DNA of 64,000 nt, taken from positions 41,301,854 to 41,365,853 of the forward strand of contig OX388349.1 of the NCBI GenBank assembly GCA_947579665.1, in the 5' to 3' direction. Below, in pieces: positions 11,173-23,009 of this stretch. Below the pieces are notes generated by a model, which worked only from the letters and a program-made list of their open reading frames with translations, ran no database searches and was not told where the DNA came from. Position numbers and translations under genes: made by a program. Origin of the DNA: Sympetrum striolatum. Taxonomy: Eukaryota; Arthropoda; Insecta; Odonata; Libellulidae. The number at the start of each line of letters is the position of its first letter. The stretch's first letter is position 1.

Positions 11173-14100
11173 TCTGTTTTCAATAAATACGGAAAAAGTC
11201 ATGTGTTGGCCACATCAGATTTTTTATTATAATTCTTCATTTCATCGATAATTTAAAAAATGTAGTATCTTGGTACCTTAGTCAAAATGGAAGTGAAGGA
11301 GCTGATTACGAATTTCTTTAATAAACACATCAGTATAAGTAATTACTGTTATCAAGTTTATAATTTTCGATTACGAAGAAGTAAAAATGTTTATTAAACC
11401 AACATGAGCTTTAAGTTAGATTTTATCCACAGTTATATACAAGAGGCACTGCACATTTATGTGAAATATAGCGTGATTTTCGGTGAATTGTATTTTATTT
11501 GCTTTTTCATCCTATCAGTAGTCGCAAAATTGAGGATTTTCTAAATGGCTAATGAGTTACTTTTGATCCTACTTTGCTGCTGGGAAAATAACAGTCTCAC
11601 AACAGCAAGGCCACTGTAGAAATGAATGAAGAGCAAAAAAACGTATTCGCTGAATATTCTGATAGACATAACTGTGGCTTTAATTCTATCATCATTTCAC
11701 AGAAGGCACGCGCTAGAATTTGAGCGTAACGATAGCGCTTTTCAGTAGATTTTAGAAGAATATCCCTTTTACAATTTCCTTCCATTCACCTAGTATAAAT
11801 CACGCTTGATAGTTACTTTATATATTTATTTATCGCTTATTAAATATCGTGACGTTATCAGAGGCGCAATTTTAATCCTTGGAAACCATTTTAAAAACAT
11901 TCCATTTTTCCTCCTCCTATTTTCCTGACTGAAATAGAAAATCGATACTATTTCGAATATATAATCTTTTTGAAGAAGTATATCAAATGATAAGAATGTT
12001 TTTCAAATTATTTGTCTATTATTCATGATCGGACTTTCAATTTCCTAAGTACTGTCACTACTATACGAAAGCAGAGTTGAAGTTAATACACTAATTTGTG
12101 GCCATTTTTTATCCCCAATAATTTCAGATTTAATTTCTAATAATTCTCCAGAAATAAAATGCTACATTTTAATTTAGAAAATTTAATGAAAGAAAAATCT
12201 TAAGCTTCCATCATATTAACAAACATAAAAATAATATGAATTCTGTGGATAAATAACTCTTTCATAATACCAATCTTAATTACATAGTAGTAAATTTCAG
12301 CGATAATTAATGCATCATGCAGTAACTCAGAGCAAGAAAATGTAATTTTTCAATGTAATGTATATATTGTATTATAAAATAATAATTGATAATATCGTAA
12401 TATATAATAATATATTATATTACAATATATATTGTATATATTGTAATACATTATAATTTTCAATGTAGCGATTAAGAATAATTAGCCACAGGTAAAACAA
12501 AAACTAGAAAAATATGTATTCAGGCTAACTTATATAAATTAATTATATCAATTTTTCTAATTTTCATTGGACTCAATACGGTTATGAATAAAATTAAATA
12601 TTCAAATATAAATAGCTGCAGGAAAATATTTAAATAATAAGAGAAAATGTAAATATTTGGAATGAAAATGTCAAATAACCACCATTGTCCTTCTAGTGCT
12701 AATGACAATGCTCAACATTTTTAATACTTAATGATAAGTATTAACACCGGGTGAGAGAATGGAGTTCAAGAAACAGAACTTTAATCCTCGAATCCATGAC
12801 ATGGCAATCAGTTACAGCTGACCCATCCCTTTATCGCTTATCTCAAGCTGATTAAACTATTACATGCATATTACGTTTGACGCTGATTTTGTAATCATTG
12901 CACAAAATGCTATGATCCAGGAAATTATCTCTCTGAAACGCATTTAAAACTTTCAATGCCAATGATATCTCTGCACTTATCGTTTAGTTGTTATGAATCC
13001 TTGATCAATGTTTCCAACTCTGGAAGAGCTGCTTCCGAGATACATAAATTAAAACAACTCCGGGGTAATTCCGGAGAACTCCTGAGGTCTATTTAAAGCA
13101 TGGTTCCAATCAGCTTAGAATATGAATTATTCGTGTATAAGTAGCATAGAGATGAGATAGTGATGTCCAGAGAAGAATGATAGAAACAGAAATTGGCTTC
13201 CCAATGCTTCCAAAATAATTTCCAATGTCTCCAAACGAAATACGAACATCATTTAGATTATGCATGGCTGCTGATATTAATCCGTAAAAGAAGTTGAGTC
13301 GCAAAAAGTTGCGAAAGTCTGTAAATTAGTGTACGAACTTGGAAATAACTTGAGAAAAAGTGCAAGAAAAATGTCTCAATATTGGAAACTAAGGGAGACT
13401 TCCGGACTCGTCGGGAAAGTTGGCAACACTATCCTCAACGCATTATTCTCTCCCAGGAAGCTTCTAATGAGCTCTCGGTATTATTTTAAGTCCACTGCTA
13501 ATGTTGAAGCTCCCTAACTTTCTCTGTTTCTCTTGAATTGCTAAATCGGAAATCAAATAACAGGAAGTTACATTGTTTCCCAATGCTCCTCAAATTTCTT
13601 TCCGTATCTGCTTATAACTGAATAGGTAGGTATATTTTGAAAATTGATCCAGTCTTTTCTTAAGTTCGTCAAATAACACGTTCATCTCAGGTACACTCAC
13701 TATCATCTTTCTCATCCCTATGGTGGAGGGATATAGGAATGCAAGTATAAAATTAAAGTACAGAAATTAAAATAGAATAAAATCCTGATGATGATGTAAA
13801 CTTGTACCGAAAACATGGTCACATTAATAAGTACTGTGGAAAGCAAAGATCTTATTTTTTCTTCGTGTTTTGTAATATACGTATTTATGAAGTGGAGAGT
13901 ACAATACATTTGAGTCCAGGAAAAATAATTTCAGCCTATGTTTTGATTTGCTATGAAGAATATCAATAAGGCAATTGTAAAGCTGAATCTTAATCATTCC
14001 CAATGAAAGTCACCACTTTAAGGCTGAAATTGACTAACAATGATCCTATTACGTTGAGGATATCTAAAGTTAACAGTTTAAACTAACTCCTATCTCGCCT

Positions 14101-15890
14101 TTCCTTTTCACATTATTATGCCCATTGTAATACTGTTGCAATAATTATCCATACTAAATGGCTTGCTAAACTTTTACTGCCTTATCTGAGATGTTTTAAC
14201 TTAGATCAGAGAGTTTATTTTAGGGCAAGATTTTGTTACTCCAGTTGACAACGTTAGAGAAAAAACAACTAAGAGAAATTAACAAAAATAGTGACAAGAA
14301 AATTTACAAGATTTTCAATTTTCTATAGTTCCTATAATACTCTGTGGAAGCCGATTTGAAGTTATTAAATAATTTCCTATTATTCAATCATTATCAGCGT
14401 TAATATCCTATTTTCATTGTAATAATTTTATAGCAATATATAGCTCCACTTTAATAGACAGAGAACATTTTACAGTCGATCTTTCCTTGTGTTCAATCAA
14501 AATGCTCATAATTTGTCATACTTGATGTAAAAATTAAAACTGATTGAGTGAGTATAAAAAGGTCCAAGAAGGATAGCTTCTCTGGTATATTCTTAAGCCT
14601 GGTTGTTTCTTTTGCCTAAAACTGACCGAGTTTTTGGCAGGTGGCAGGATCATTATGTTAATATAAATATTTATATTCTACTCTTTGAATGTAACCAATT
14701 TTAAAACTAAGTCAAAGAAAATTTAAAGGGATTTAATATATGGTCTCCTAAATGTTAATTTAGAATTTCCGATGAATTGCACTCCACCATCGCGCTGGTA
14801 ATTTCAATAGAGCTCTCAAATAATCGCTCTCAAATAGATGGGAAGTTCAGTTCCTCCATGAATACTTACAATTTCCTAATGAAACGTTTCCAAAGTTTGA
14901 ACAGCTCATCACCGATATCACTTTTTTGGCATGAGAAGTATCAAGTTTCCAACTGTATTTATGATAGCGAATAAAACAAACAGTCTCTACCCTTTTCATA
15001 TTTTTTTCGATGATTCGAAAGCTCTCTATCTCCTATAATTTTATCACAAAAATTGGTAAAATGAGATTGACGCCTAGGAATAATTTATATGGGTTTGGAT
15101 CATTCACCTCAGAGCATATCACTGCATTGAATATCAGAGCAGACCTTTTCTGTTATTTCAGAGGACTTCTATCGAGATTTACACTCACTCGCACACTCGT
15201 TATGCCTATCTATGAATTCAGTTTACACTCTGATAAACTTACAAAATCCGCATTGTTTTCCGGCGTTTTGTCAAATGAGGTAAATTCTAAAGAAATATTT
15301 CTAATGTCGGTTGAACCCGCCATCAGATGTTTGCAATTTTCCTTGTATCACACTCATTTCAGTCTTTCGCGGTATTGCTATTTTAAAATTTATTTGAATA
15401 GAGTTAGAAGCCCATTCAATGAGCTATAATTGCTGGTGATATTTATTGAAGAGTTTTCTACGTCCTGATATTATTTAATTTTTCATAATTGTCGTTAAAC
15501 TCGCAGTCTAATTATTATTTACAATATACAGCATAAGGTTTCCCGGAATGGAACTTAAAATGAAAAATTTTGTTCACGTGCATACACAGAATTCAAATAA
15601 ATACATACGTATACTTAGTATTCAAATTAAATTATGTGAATGTGAGTGAAAATGATAAAAAATATGCAGATGTTTAGCGTCATTTCCTTTTACATTAATA
15701 TGTCAAATTTGGAACTATTTGTCAGTAGTTAGCAAATATTATACGCATGTTTTGTTTGAAGCCGGTATATATATGGTACTTAACTACTAATTAAATATCT
15801 CTGTAATGAATCTTAGCTTTAACTAGTGTAAGAGTATCTCAAATCAATAATTGAAAATAAAGAAAATCTATGCATGCAGTTGAGCTTTGT
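11173..15890. other. AT-rich DNA; local AT palindromic tract at 12350-12470
   Basis: No gene recognised. An almost pure A/T tract with overlapping ATATATT and TATAAT inverted words lies at about 12350-12470. Open frames at 14777-14974 and 15010-15429 (139 codons) show no domain, signal or repeat, and I do not call them genes. Confidence 0.45.
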
Positions 15891-15897
15891 ATGTATT

Positions 15898-16570
15898 TCT
15901 TATGAGATTTTAATCGGGAGTTAACCATAGATTTCTAAGATAACACCTTGCAGATTATATACAAGAATCCTATTATTTAGTAAATTTTCAAGGTTTTTGA
16001 ACAAGAATACGATTTCCACGGGAAATCGTAACCAGTAATTGTAATTCCATACATACATGATTCGCTTTTCCAAATCCATGCACGCTATAAAACTTAATGC
16101 TTATTTCTCATGAGATATTGATCAGGGGTTCACCGTAAAGAAAGGAAAATTCGGACACGGTTGTTAAGGAAGTAGAGGTTTGAAATCTCCTATAGCCGTT
16201 TTTGTCGGCGTTCCTCTTCTCATTCCCCGATATTCCGAGAAAACAAAGTGCGGTGTTCTTTCTTGTTTTCTCGGAATACCGAGGAATGAGAAGAGGAACG
16301 CCGACAAAAACGGCTATAGGAGATTTTAAACCTCTAACAGGGTAGAATCAACTGCTTGGCCGTGACTTCGTGGTATGGATCCATCAGGAGGGAAAGTGAA
16401 ACCAAGTTTTACTGAATCACAGAATAGGGGTGAATAAACTTCTACAGGGGTAAGCCGTAGATTTAGAGGATAACATGTTGTAGATCATATGCAAGAATCC
16501 TATTATTGATTATGTGGTAAATTGGAAAGGTTTTCGAACCTTTTTTCCATTTTATGAGAATATGATTCGC
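15898..16570. repeat. Diverged direct duplication split by an inserted palindrome
   Basis: Unit A (about 15898-16015) and unit B (about 16441-16570) align over roughly 120 bases. They share TAGATTT, GATAACA, AGAT.ATAT and CAAGAATCCTATTATT in the same order. A third partial start (TTCTCATGAGATATTGATCAG) lies at about 16105. It ends just before the palindromic element at 16173-16336, which I infer was inserted into the duplicated block. Confidence 0.55.
16135..16336. mobile_element. Palindromic fold-back element, copy 2 (near-perfect)
   Basis: The palindrome at 16173-16336 runs from TAGAGGTTTGAAATCTCC to GGAGATTTTAAACCTCTA. The arms, including GCCGTTTTTGTCGGCGTTCC and its complement, are almost base-perfect over about 65 bases each around the centre AAAGTGCGGTGTTC. 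The lead-in GTAAAGAAAGGAAAATTCGG at 16136-16155 matches the lead-in of other copies. Of the family members here it has the best arm symmetry, so it may be the youngest. Single-stranded, it could fold into a long hairpin. Confidence 0.8.
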
Positions 16571-17187
16571 ATTTCAATGTACTTCAATAGTACAGGTGTA
16601 TGATTAAATTTTTCAAACAGTGGTATCCATCCACTATTTTCCGTTACTTGCGGCGGTATCCTATTACACGTGAGGTTGTACAGCATCGAAATTTCATTCC
16701 CAAATTAACTTTGATTTCCATTTCGGCAGGAACGATCTGCCACGGTGGCTTCTAAGTCTTGAACGTGGAAAGAGAAAGTCACTGATACTCATCTGAGAAA
16801 AGAATGGCCTTTCACTCTCAACATTTGGCTTTCCCTTCGCTCGTTGTATACTTTTCCCTCTTCGCTTACATATCCCGTCGAAGTATTATCTCTCTCTCCA
16901 TTTTCTCTCAGGAATAGTCCTCTTGATTTCATTTTCTTCTGTGTCCCCTTTCATCTCGACGCGCGACTCCTTATGATTGGATTCTCAAGTGAGGAGTACC
17001 AAAGACTCCTTTGAAAGGTTCCGTCATCGACCCAATGCCTTATTTCTCCTATCCTCTCTATCTCTCTCTTTAACTCCACCTTTTCCTGTTATATTCCCTC
17101 TACGACGGGTTGTTGAAAAATTATAGCCTCTATATTTTGCAGCATATATAGTAAACGTGCAGTAAAGTAAAATTGATAGCATTTTTC
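16571..17187. other. Pyrimidine-rich DNA, nothing recognised
   Basis: A TC-rich plus strand at about 16830-17100 with TCTCTCTC runs. No gene or terminal repeats seen. Confidence 0.4.
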
Positions 17188-17720
17188 TTTATTTATTTAA
17201 TAAATATTTGCGGGCAGAGCCCAGTTACATATGAGCAATAAAAAAATACATAAATGTATTATGTAGGCAGAATAAATTCAAAATATATAAAGTCAACTAA
17301 AGTTACATTGTGAAAACATAATTTGTATACAAAAAATGGGATGTAAAACATTAAAAAAATAATGCACATTTAATGAAATGATAATGTAGCATTTTACATA
17401 GGTAAAGCCTATTAGTATCAGTGAATTAACCCAGATTACAATACATATATTTTACATAAACCCATACATTACCAAGCATCTAAGAGATATCAGTATCTTA
17501 TTAAAGAATAGTAAACCTTTAATTTGGATTGGATATATTTTTTAAAGCTATCTGTTGAGATGTTGTGAATGTCAATTTCATTACAAATTGTGTTGGTATC
17601 CCTTTGCATTCTTTATATTGGGAGAAAATAAGTATAATTCCTGCTAAGATGAGGAATTGAGAAGATTTTATCACTTCTTGTAGCCCTTGCTGGAACGTGG
17701 AAGTCAACCAGTTTTAAGAA
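17188..17720 (-). pseudogene. LINE 3' end with decayed C-terminal ORF, minus strand
   Basis: On the minus strand, translation just inside 17720 gives short words such as VDFHVPARATR, IFSIPHLSRN and IQRMQRDTNTI. They resemble the extreme C-terminal region that follows the reverse transcriptase in Jockey/I-type LINEs. The frame then decays. The sequence ends in GCTCTGCCCGCAAATATT and a TAAA-type tail near 17188, the classic 'GGGC(T/C)CTGCCCG + A-rich repeat' 3' end of such LINEs. The 5' part, including the catalytic domain, is absent, which fits 5' truncation on insertion. The family call is inference from these short words. Confidence 0.5.
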
Positions 17721-17771
17721 ATCACTACAGTTCACCTTGTAATTTAATATTATATCTTTTATTGAATTCAC

Positions 17772-17840
17772 CCTGAAGAAGCCTTCGGAGACAGCGGCCG
17801 AAACGATGGCATTATCCGTTCCGTGGAAAATTTACAGTGA
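17772..17840 (+). repeat. CCTGAAGA...CGAAAC module, copy 1
   Basis: The module reads CCTGAAGAAGCCTTCGGAG, then GGCCGAAACGATGG, then CCGTGGAAAATTTAC. The order CCTGAAGA, a short self-complementary segment, CGAAAC, and GTGGAAAATTAC recurs at 43648-43710. It looks like the conserved terminal motif of a dispersed retroelement, possibly Penelope-like; I cannot confirm the class. Confidence 0.35.
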
Positions 17841-19260
17841 TATTTTTTCATTACCTAAATGACTTGTAACGCCTGATCATCTAGATTTCATCTGTCCAGC
17901 CGACCTGGCTGGAAACCCGTGAAGAATGCTTGCAATATATTTAATGATCTATTGCTTCAATTATCTTTCAACTACTTCGGTCAATCCATTATCGTTATAG
18001 GAAACGCTGAAATTAATCTGAGGAAAAGATTTTCTATCATTGGGAGGAAATCAATAGCCAATGATCGGGTACTTATACCAAAATCTCCCTATTAATTTTC
18101 TATAATGATAGTGAACGATAAAAATTATTGAAACATCTTACCCTGTGTATGTTGTTACTCAGCGTTGGTTTGGTAAAAGGATGGACCTTTTGAATTTCAT
18201 TTAAAATTTTAAATATCCAATATTTTCTGTGTAAATTACCAGGATCTTTTGCGAAACCATTTCACATAGTAAATAAGTAGGTAGTACCATGTAAAGGGAC
18301 GGCTTTGTAAAGACAGGGTATCTAAGTTATGGCCGACCTTGAAGAATACAGTTTAGTAAAGAAAAATATAAATTGGAGCAAAATAAGAATATAAGGAATT
18401 CTGAGGGAGTTCATTTTATCTATTGATTTTTACTACAACGTTTTTAATTCCATGAATGGAATAGTTTTTCTTCTCGAGAGAGTCCTATTACTCTCCAGAC
18501 TAGTGTTCGTACACTGTAATATTTTACCTTTACCTGCGCACTGAATCCAGCCTCTGATGCTTCCAACGAAGTAAGAGAGGTGCATTCTCCGTGATTTCCC
18601 TGAGGAAGTCCTCAGCTTCTGACTAGTTACACGTAATGAATCTTCATGCAATTTGCCAAAAATACATTTTGGGTTAGCGGGAGAATGCGCGACGAATGAT
18701 GCTTCCATTTTATTTTGTACTCTGTTTCGGTACCTCTAGTGTACCACCACAATCACGCACGTATCTTCATTGACCTATTCAACATTCCGCATCTCTCAGA
18801 GAATCTCTGCTCATCTCCCTAAAAGCGAGCATTCTTTTCATAAATCTGGTTTTCAGTTCGATGACTACACATCAAGTCCCAATAGGATATAGGTAGAGCC
18901 AGTTATTCATCGTAAGTAGGATAGGAGCTTTATCAAAAAACTATCTACGGTAGTTAACCATAAAATTTTGATATGCGTATCACCACGATATGTAGGGTTT
19001 AAGGAGAATAATTACCATGAATAGGAAGCACTTAAAAATAACGATATTATACTGGAGAAATTACTTTTAATGCAAGGAATTATAAAATAATTTAGCCAGT
19101 TATATAATTCGCATTTTTAATTGTCACATATAATTATATGAAGATTTTATATTTTGCTTATTTTTTGAATCGGAAGGATTTAAGCTCTTGGGATTTATTT
19201 TTTTGGATTTGCACAACTCTTTTTTTACCCAATTATGAAAAGAATGTTTAATTAATTACG
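17841..19260. other. Intervening DNA, nothing recognised
   Basis: A slightly GC-richer patch lies at 18430-18720 with a 91-codon minus frame, but no domain is recognisable. Confidence 0.4.
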
Positions 19261-19269
19261 AAAAATTTT

Positions 19270-19740
19270 AAATGTAGACTTCTTATATTTCAAATATCTC
19301 AGGGAGAAAGTTAGTTAAAATAATCATTTAAAGGATTTTTCTAATGAAATTAGGAGCTATTTATTTCTTTTGCATTATCCATTTATCTAAGTAGCCGTAA
19401 TCGTTATTCTTATTCCATCAGCATATCACTTTTATAATTTTATAATTATACTATTTTTATAATTTTTCCTGAGGCAATCTGGTTTTCGTTATATGTTTTT
19501 AAGCGCTCTCGTGGAATTTTTTTTATACTAATGCTTTGAATGAAACCTGGGTTTTTCGTTGGATATCGTGGTAAAATAATTTGCTATTAATTTTTCCAAT
19601 GTCTCGAGGAGAAAAGAATTAAATAGTTCTCTTAAGAATTTTGGATTGTAAATTTAGCGCAAGCTTTTTCCTTTCGCATTTTTCTTTTGTCTAATTAGCC
19701 TAAATTTTTATTCTTATCCCTGCGACTTATATTAAGAAGT
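19270..19740. repeat. Weak diverged direct repeat (about 306-bp period)
   Basis: CTCAGGGAGAAA near 19298 and CTCGAGGAGAAA near 19604 start two similar blocks. Both continue with TTAA..TA.TT, CTTTTGCATT/CTTTCGCATT, TTATCTAA/TGTCTAAT and TTTATTCTTAT-like words in the same order. The similarity is old and patchy. Confidence 0.3.
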
Positions 19741-20735
19741 CATGTTTTTTAAATACAAAAATAAATGTTGTTTTTTCCAAAATAATTCCAGCTAATTGTA
19801 AATAAATAACACAAACTCGTTACTAGTTACAAAATCTTTATTTGCGAAAAGTACAGTTAAACGAAACCAACTATTATTGATTTAACATGAGATCTTATAA
19901 TTACACAAGTTCTGTTAAATAAAATCGTTCAATTTAGTATATTTTCATGTAGCATTGAATACATATTCTAACTAGTTAAAATTGTTTTACAATCTCTTTC
20001 AGAAATTTTGCTTTTACCTTTTGCCATACCCATAACAATTCAATTTTTTTAAAATTGTGTTGAACTAAAAAAAGTAATTTTTCGCAATGTATTACTATTT
20101 AGGTGTTCCATAAAATAATTAAATATACCAACAACAGAAATTAATACCTGCATATTTTAGTCAATACAAAATCTCACAAAAAATAACCGGAGGACACAAT
20201 TTACGCTTCCCCTAAAATCTTAAGGTATTTAAGTTCCATTAAGAACAATTAAGTACCTTTTCCTATAAAATCTGTATCGCATACTTTGCCTTTAACTTCT
20301 CTAATATATTAATGTATTCCTTAACCGGAGTTTCAGTGGATTTTATAAGGCGACAATTGTATAACTCAAAGCGGTCTAAATTTTCGTCATGTGTCAAACC
20401 GAGAAGCAGGGCCCCGACGTCTCCGATGTATCAAGACTTAGGCTTCAGAACATACTTCGCCGAGCACAAAAACCAACGCACCGAACTTGACACTGAAACC
20501 TGTACACGTAATTCAACAGAGAAGTTGCCATAGCCAGTAGATGTAGGGCTAAGAAAACAACTGTGAGAGGTACTTACACTGCGTTTCCGCTGGAGAAGTG
20601 AAAGGCATTTGACGTCTGTGAGTGATAACAAGGGATGGAATGGGAGAGACCTGTGGTCTTTGTTCACGTCCATTCATTCACCTTTCCTGTTGTTATCACG
20701 AAGTCGTATCAAGGTCAACGGCTTAAACCGATTCT
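19741..20735. other. Intervening DNA with a GC-richer patch at 20330-20700
   Basis: The GC-richer patch holds open frames on both strands (73 and 80 codons) without a recognisable domain. It could be conserved non-repeat DNA or an exon I cannot identify. Confidence 0.35.
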
Positions 20736-20736
20736 T

Positions 20737-20830
20737 AATAATAATAATAAACGTCTTTTATTAGGGCTAGATTGAGACTTTTGAGTTTCTTCTTAAAACT
20801 AACCCTCCGTCATATAAATTTTAAAGAAAC
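20737..20830 (-). mobile_element. LINE 3' tail with ATT repeat, minus strand
   Basis: Read on the minus strand: TATGACGGAGGGTTAG, then TTTAAGAAGAAACT, AGTCTCAATCTAGCCC, TAATAAAAGACG and TTATTATTATT. This matches the 3' ends at 56.1 kb and 41.3 kb in order and spacing. It is a 5'-truncated copy in the opposite orientation. Confidence 0.55.
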
Positions 20831-21203
20831 AGATTGCTTGAAAAAATTACACAGAAGAAAACTACATTGCGGGTTTAAATACCTAAGGCTAAGCTTAGGA
20901 AAAATTATGTATAATAACGCTGCATCAAGAAAGCACTCGCAAGAAGGGAAAGTATAAAAAACCTGCGAAACTTACTGATAGTTAAGTAAATTCCTATGGA
21001 AATGCAGGTTAAAAGAGGAATGAAAGGCAAACAATATGTATTCGTATTTACAGAAATAAATCAATGTAAACGGTGAAGGATATAGTGGAAATCAAGTAGT
21101 TAGGTTACAATAAATATAGCTACAAAACCTTTATGACAATAGGGTAGTGGATATTAAAGATTTCACTGGTACAACTAGGTTCGTGAATACTAACTTGTTC
21201 GAT

Positions 21204-21480
21204 CAGTAATTCCCAAACTTTCCAGTCCTTGAAAGAGGAAAACACTAAGGGACCCCCTCTCAGTTTTGTTATGAACCAAACAATAATATTACAAACACAT
21301 ATATATTTATTGTTTTTTTATTCAAAGGAAAAATAATATTAGTTTAAGACAACCGCACAAAAAATGAATATCATTAGCAAAATTATAATATTATTGTCAA
21401 ACAATGTGTCATTCAATGTGAAAAATGCGCCTCTGCGGACCCCAAGAATATTGCCACGGACCACACTTTGGTGACCTCTG
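21204..21480. mobile_element. Non-autonomous hAT-type MITE (277 bp)
   Basis: The left end CAGTAATTCCCAAACTTTCC and the right end, read inward, CAGAGGTCACCAAAGTGTGG are related imperfect terminal inverted repeats. They have the typical hAT pattern of CAG..GTTCCCAAACTTT followed by GGTCCGTGG. The flanking octamers TGTTCGAT and ATTTAGAT agree at five of eight positions, consistent with an eroded 8-bp target duplication. The AT-rich interior has no open frame, so this is a deletion derivative moved by a transposase in trans. Confidence 0.6.
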
Positions 21481-21889
21481 ATTTAGATCTATAAAATTTG
21501 TCGATAAAACCAAGTCAAAATTTTAAAGATTATATGCGATGTGATTATAAGTACATTTTAGTTCAGTACGTAAGCATTAAAGTTTATTAAGACTATGTTT
21601 GAAGCACTACACAAAAATGATTTAAAGGGGTATTATATTCTTCCTAAAATTTAATAACTCTTTCAATGAATACAGTGAAAATCTAATTAATTTTCAAGGT
21701 TATTGAGAGTTTTAAAAGAATATTAAAAGGGCACTGCCTGATTATAAAGGGAAACTTCTAATAAAATCCCATCATAGTATCATATCACTCTTTGTAAAAG
21801 GCCGTGAGGGAAAGTATCGTAAACCTCAAGAAGATATTGGAAAATTTTCCTTTCAGTGAGTAAGAACGTGGAATCTAATAGATTTCCCA

Positions 21890-23005
21890 TTAAGGAATGA
21901 AGGTCAACATACTCGTAAATGCAACACTTAAATTCAACCAAAATCATGGATGATTAATTCAACCGAATTCAACTTGAAGTCCTTCCGAATTAGGAATTGG
22001 ATAAGAGACTTTAAGAAAGCTCCAACTTAAATAAATAATATTTCACATATAATTTCCCAAAATTTTGTCACAAGAGATATTCTTTTTTAGCTCTGGTTCA
22101 ATCATTTTAATTTCCATTGAATAACATTCTGACATGGTTAAAGCAGTCTCTGGATATTTCATTTATGTTTTCGATCTATTATGATAGAAGCGTTTTCTCA
22201 TTAAGATTATAAATTAATATCATCTAATTGTAAGATGTAGAATCACCTAACAAAAGGAAGTATCTTAGTGAAGCTGAAATTTGTACTGCGCGAGAAATAT
22301 GAAAATAAGAATTTAGGGAAAACAATTATGACGACAACCATTTCGTAGAATAATGAGTGTCCCAATATCCCTTAACTCTGCTACAACTGTAAATTTATAT
22401 GGAATCCGTTCGTGAACAATGGAAAACAGTCAAAAATGAATGCTTGAGATAACATTTAAATAATTTAGGTGGTCAAGTTTATTCGATATTTATTCTTCAT
22501 GATATCATGTGTAAGAGGAGACAAAAGACGTTCATCTCTAGAACATCTTTCATAGAAAAATGCTAGATGCAGCTGAAGTCCTCAAAATGTGTTATTTTTA
22601 CTCTGTTAACAATTTGTTACTTTTCATATTCAAACTTAACTCAAAATTTTAATTTACTCAGTTTTAAGGCTACGTTCCTTCTCTCAAGCATTGAATTTCT
22701 CATATTGCTATTTTAGCATAGTTCTTCAAAGATGGTTGGTTAGACTAAAAGCCGGGCTAAATTTCAATTCCTTCCGAACGTGTAACATAATAAGATACCT
22801 CCCAATACGAAATGAAGGTCAGCATAACGGCTCAAACTTAAATTTAACATTTTCCACAAATAATTTCCTAAAATTTAGTCACAAGACGTATCCTTTTTTC
22901 AGCTCTGGGTTCATCTTAACTTCTATTGTAAAATATTTTACTACATTAAAGCTCTACCCGGATATTTTATTTTTATTTTTAATTATAGAAATATTTACCA
23001 ATTAA
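21890..23005. repeat. Diverged direct duplication (about 790 bp apart)
   Basis: Blocks at about 21890-22200 and 22755-23005 share GAAATGAAGGTCA / GGAATGAAGGTCA, ATAATTTCC(C/T)AAAATTT, GTCACAAGA and AGCTCTGG(G)TTCA in order. The first block contains extra sequence around 21930-22010. The open frame at 22691-23005 lies across the second block and shows no domain. Confidence 0.45.
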
Positions 23006-23009
23006 AATT

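Noticed and set aside
12350..12470. AT-rich palindromic tract as a replication origin or attachment site
   Set aside because: Low-complexity A/T sequence produces such symmetry by itself; there is no supporting context.
15010..15429. 139-codon open frame, among the longest after the LINE
   Set aside because: No domain, signal peptide, repeat or codon bias is recognisable, and there is no splice or homology support. Such lengths occur by chance in 64 kb read in six frames.
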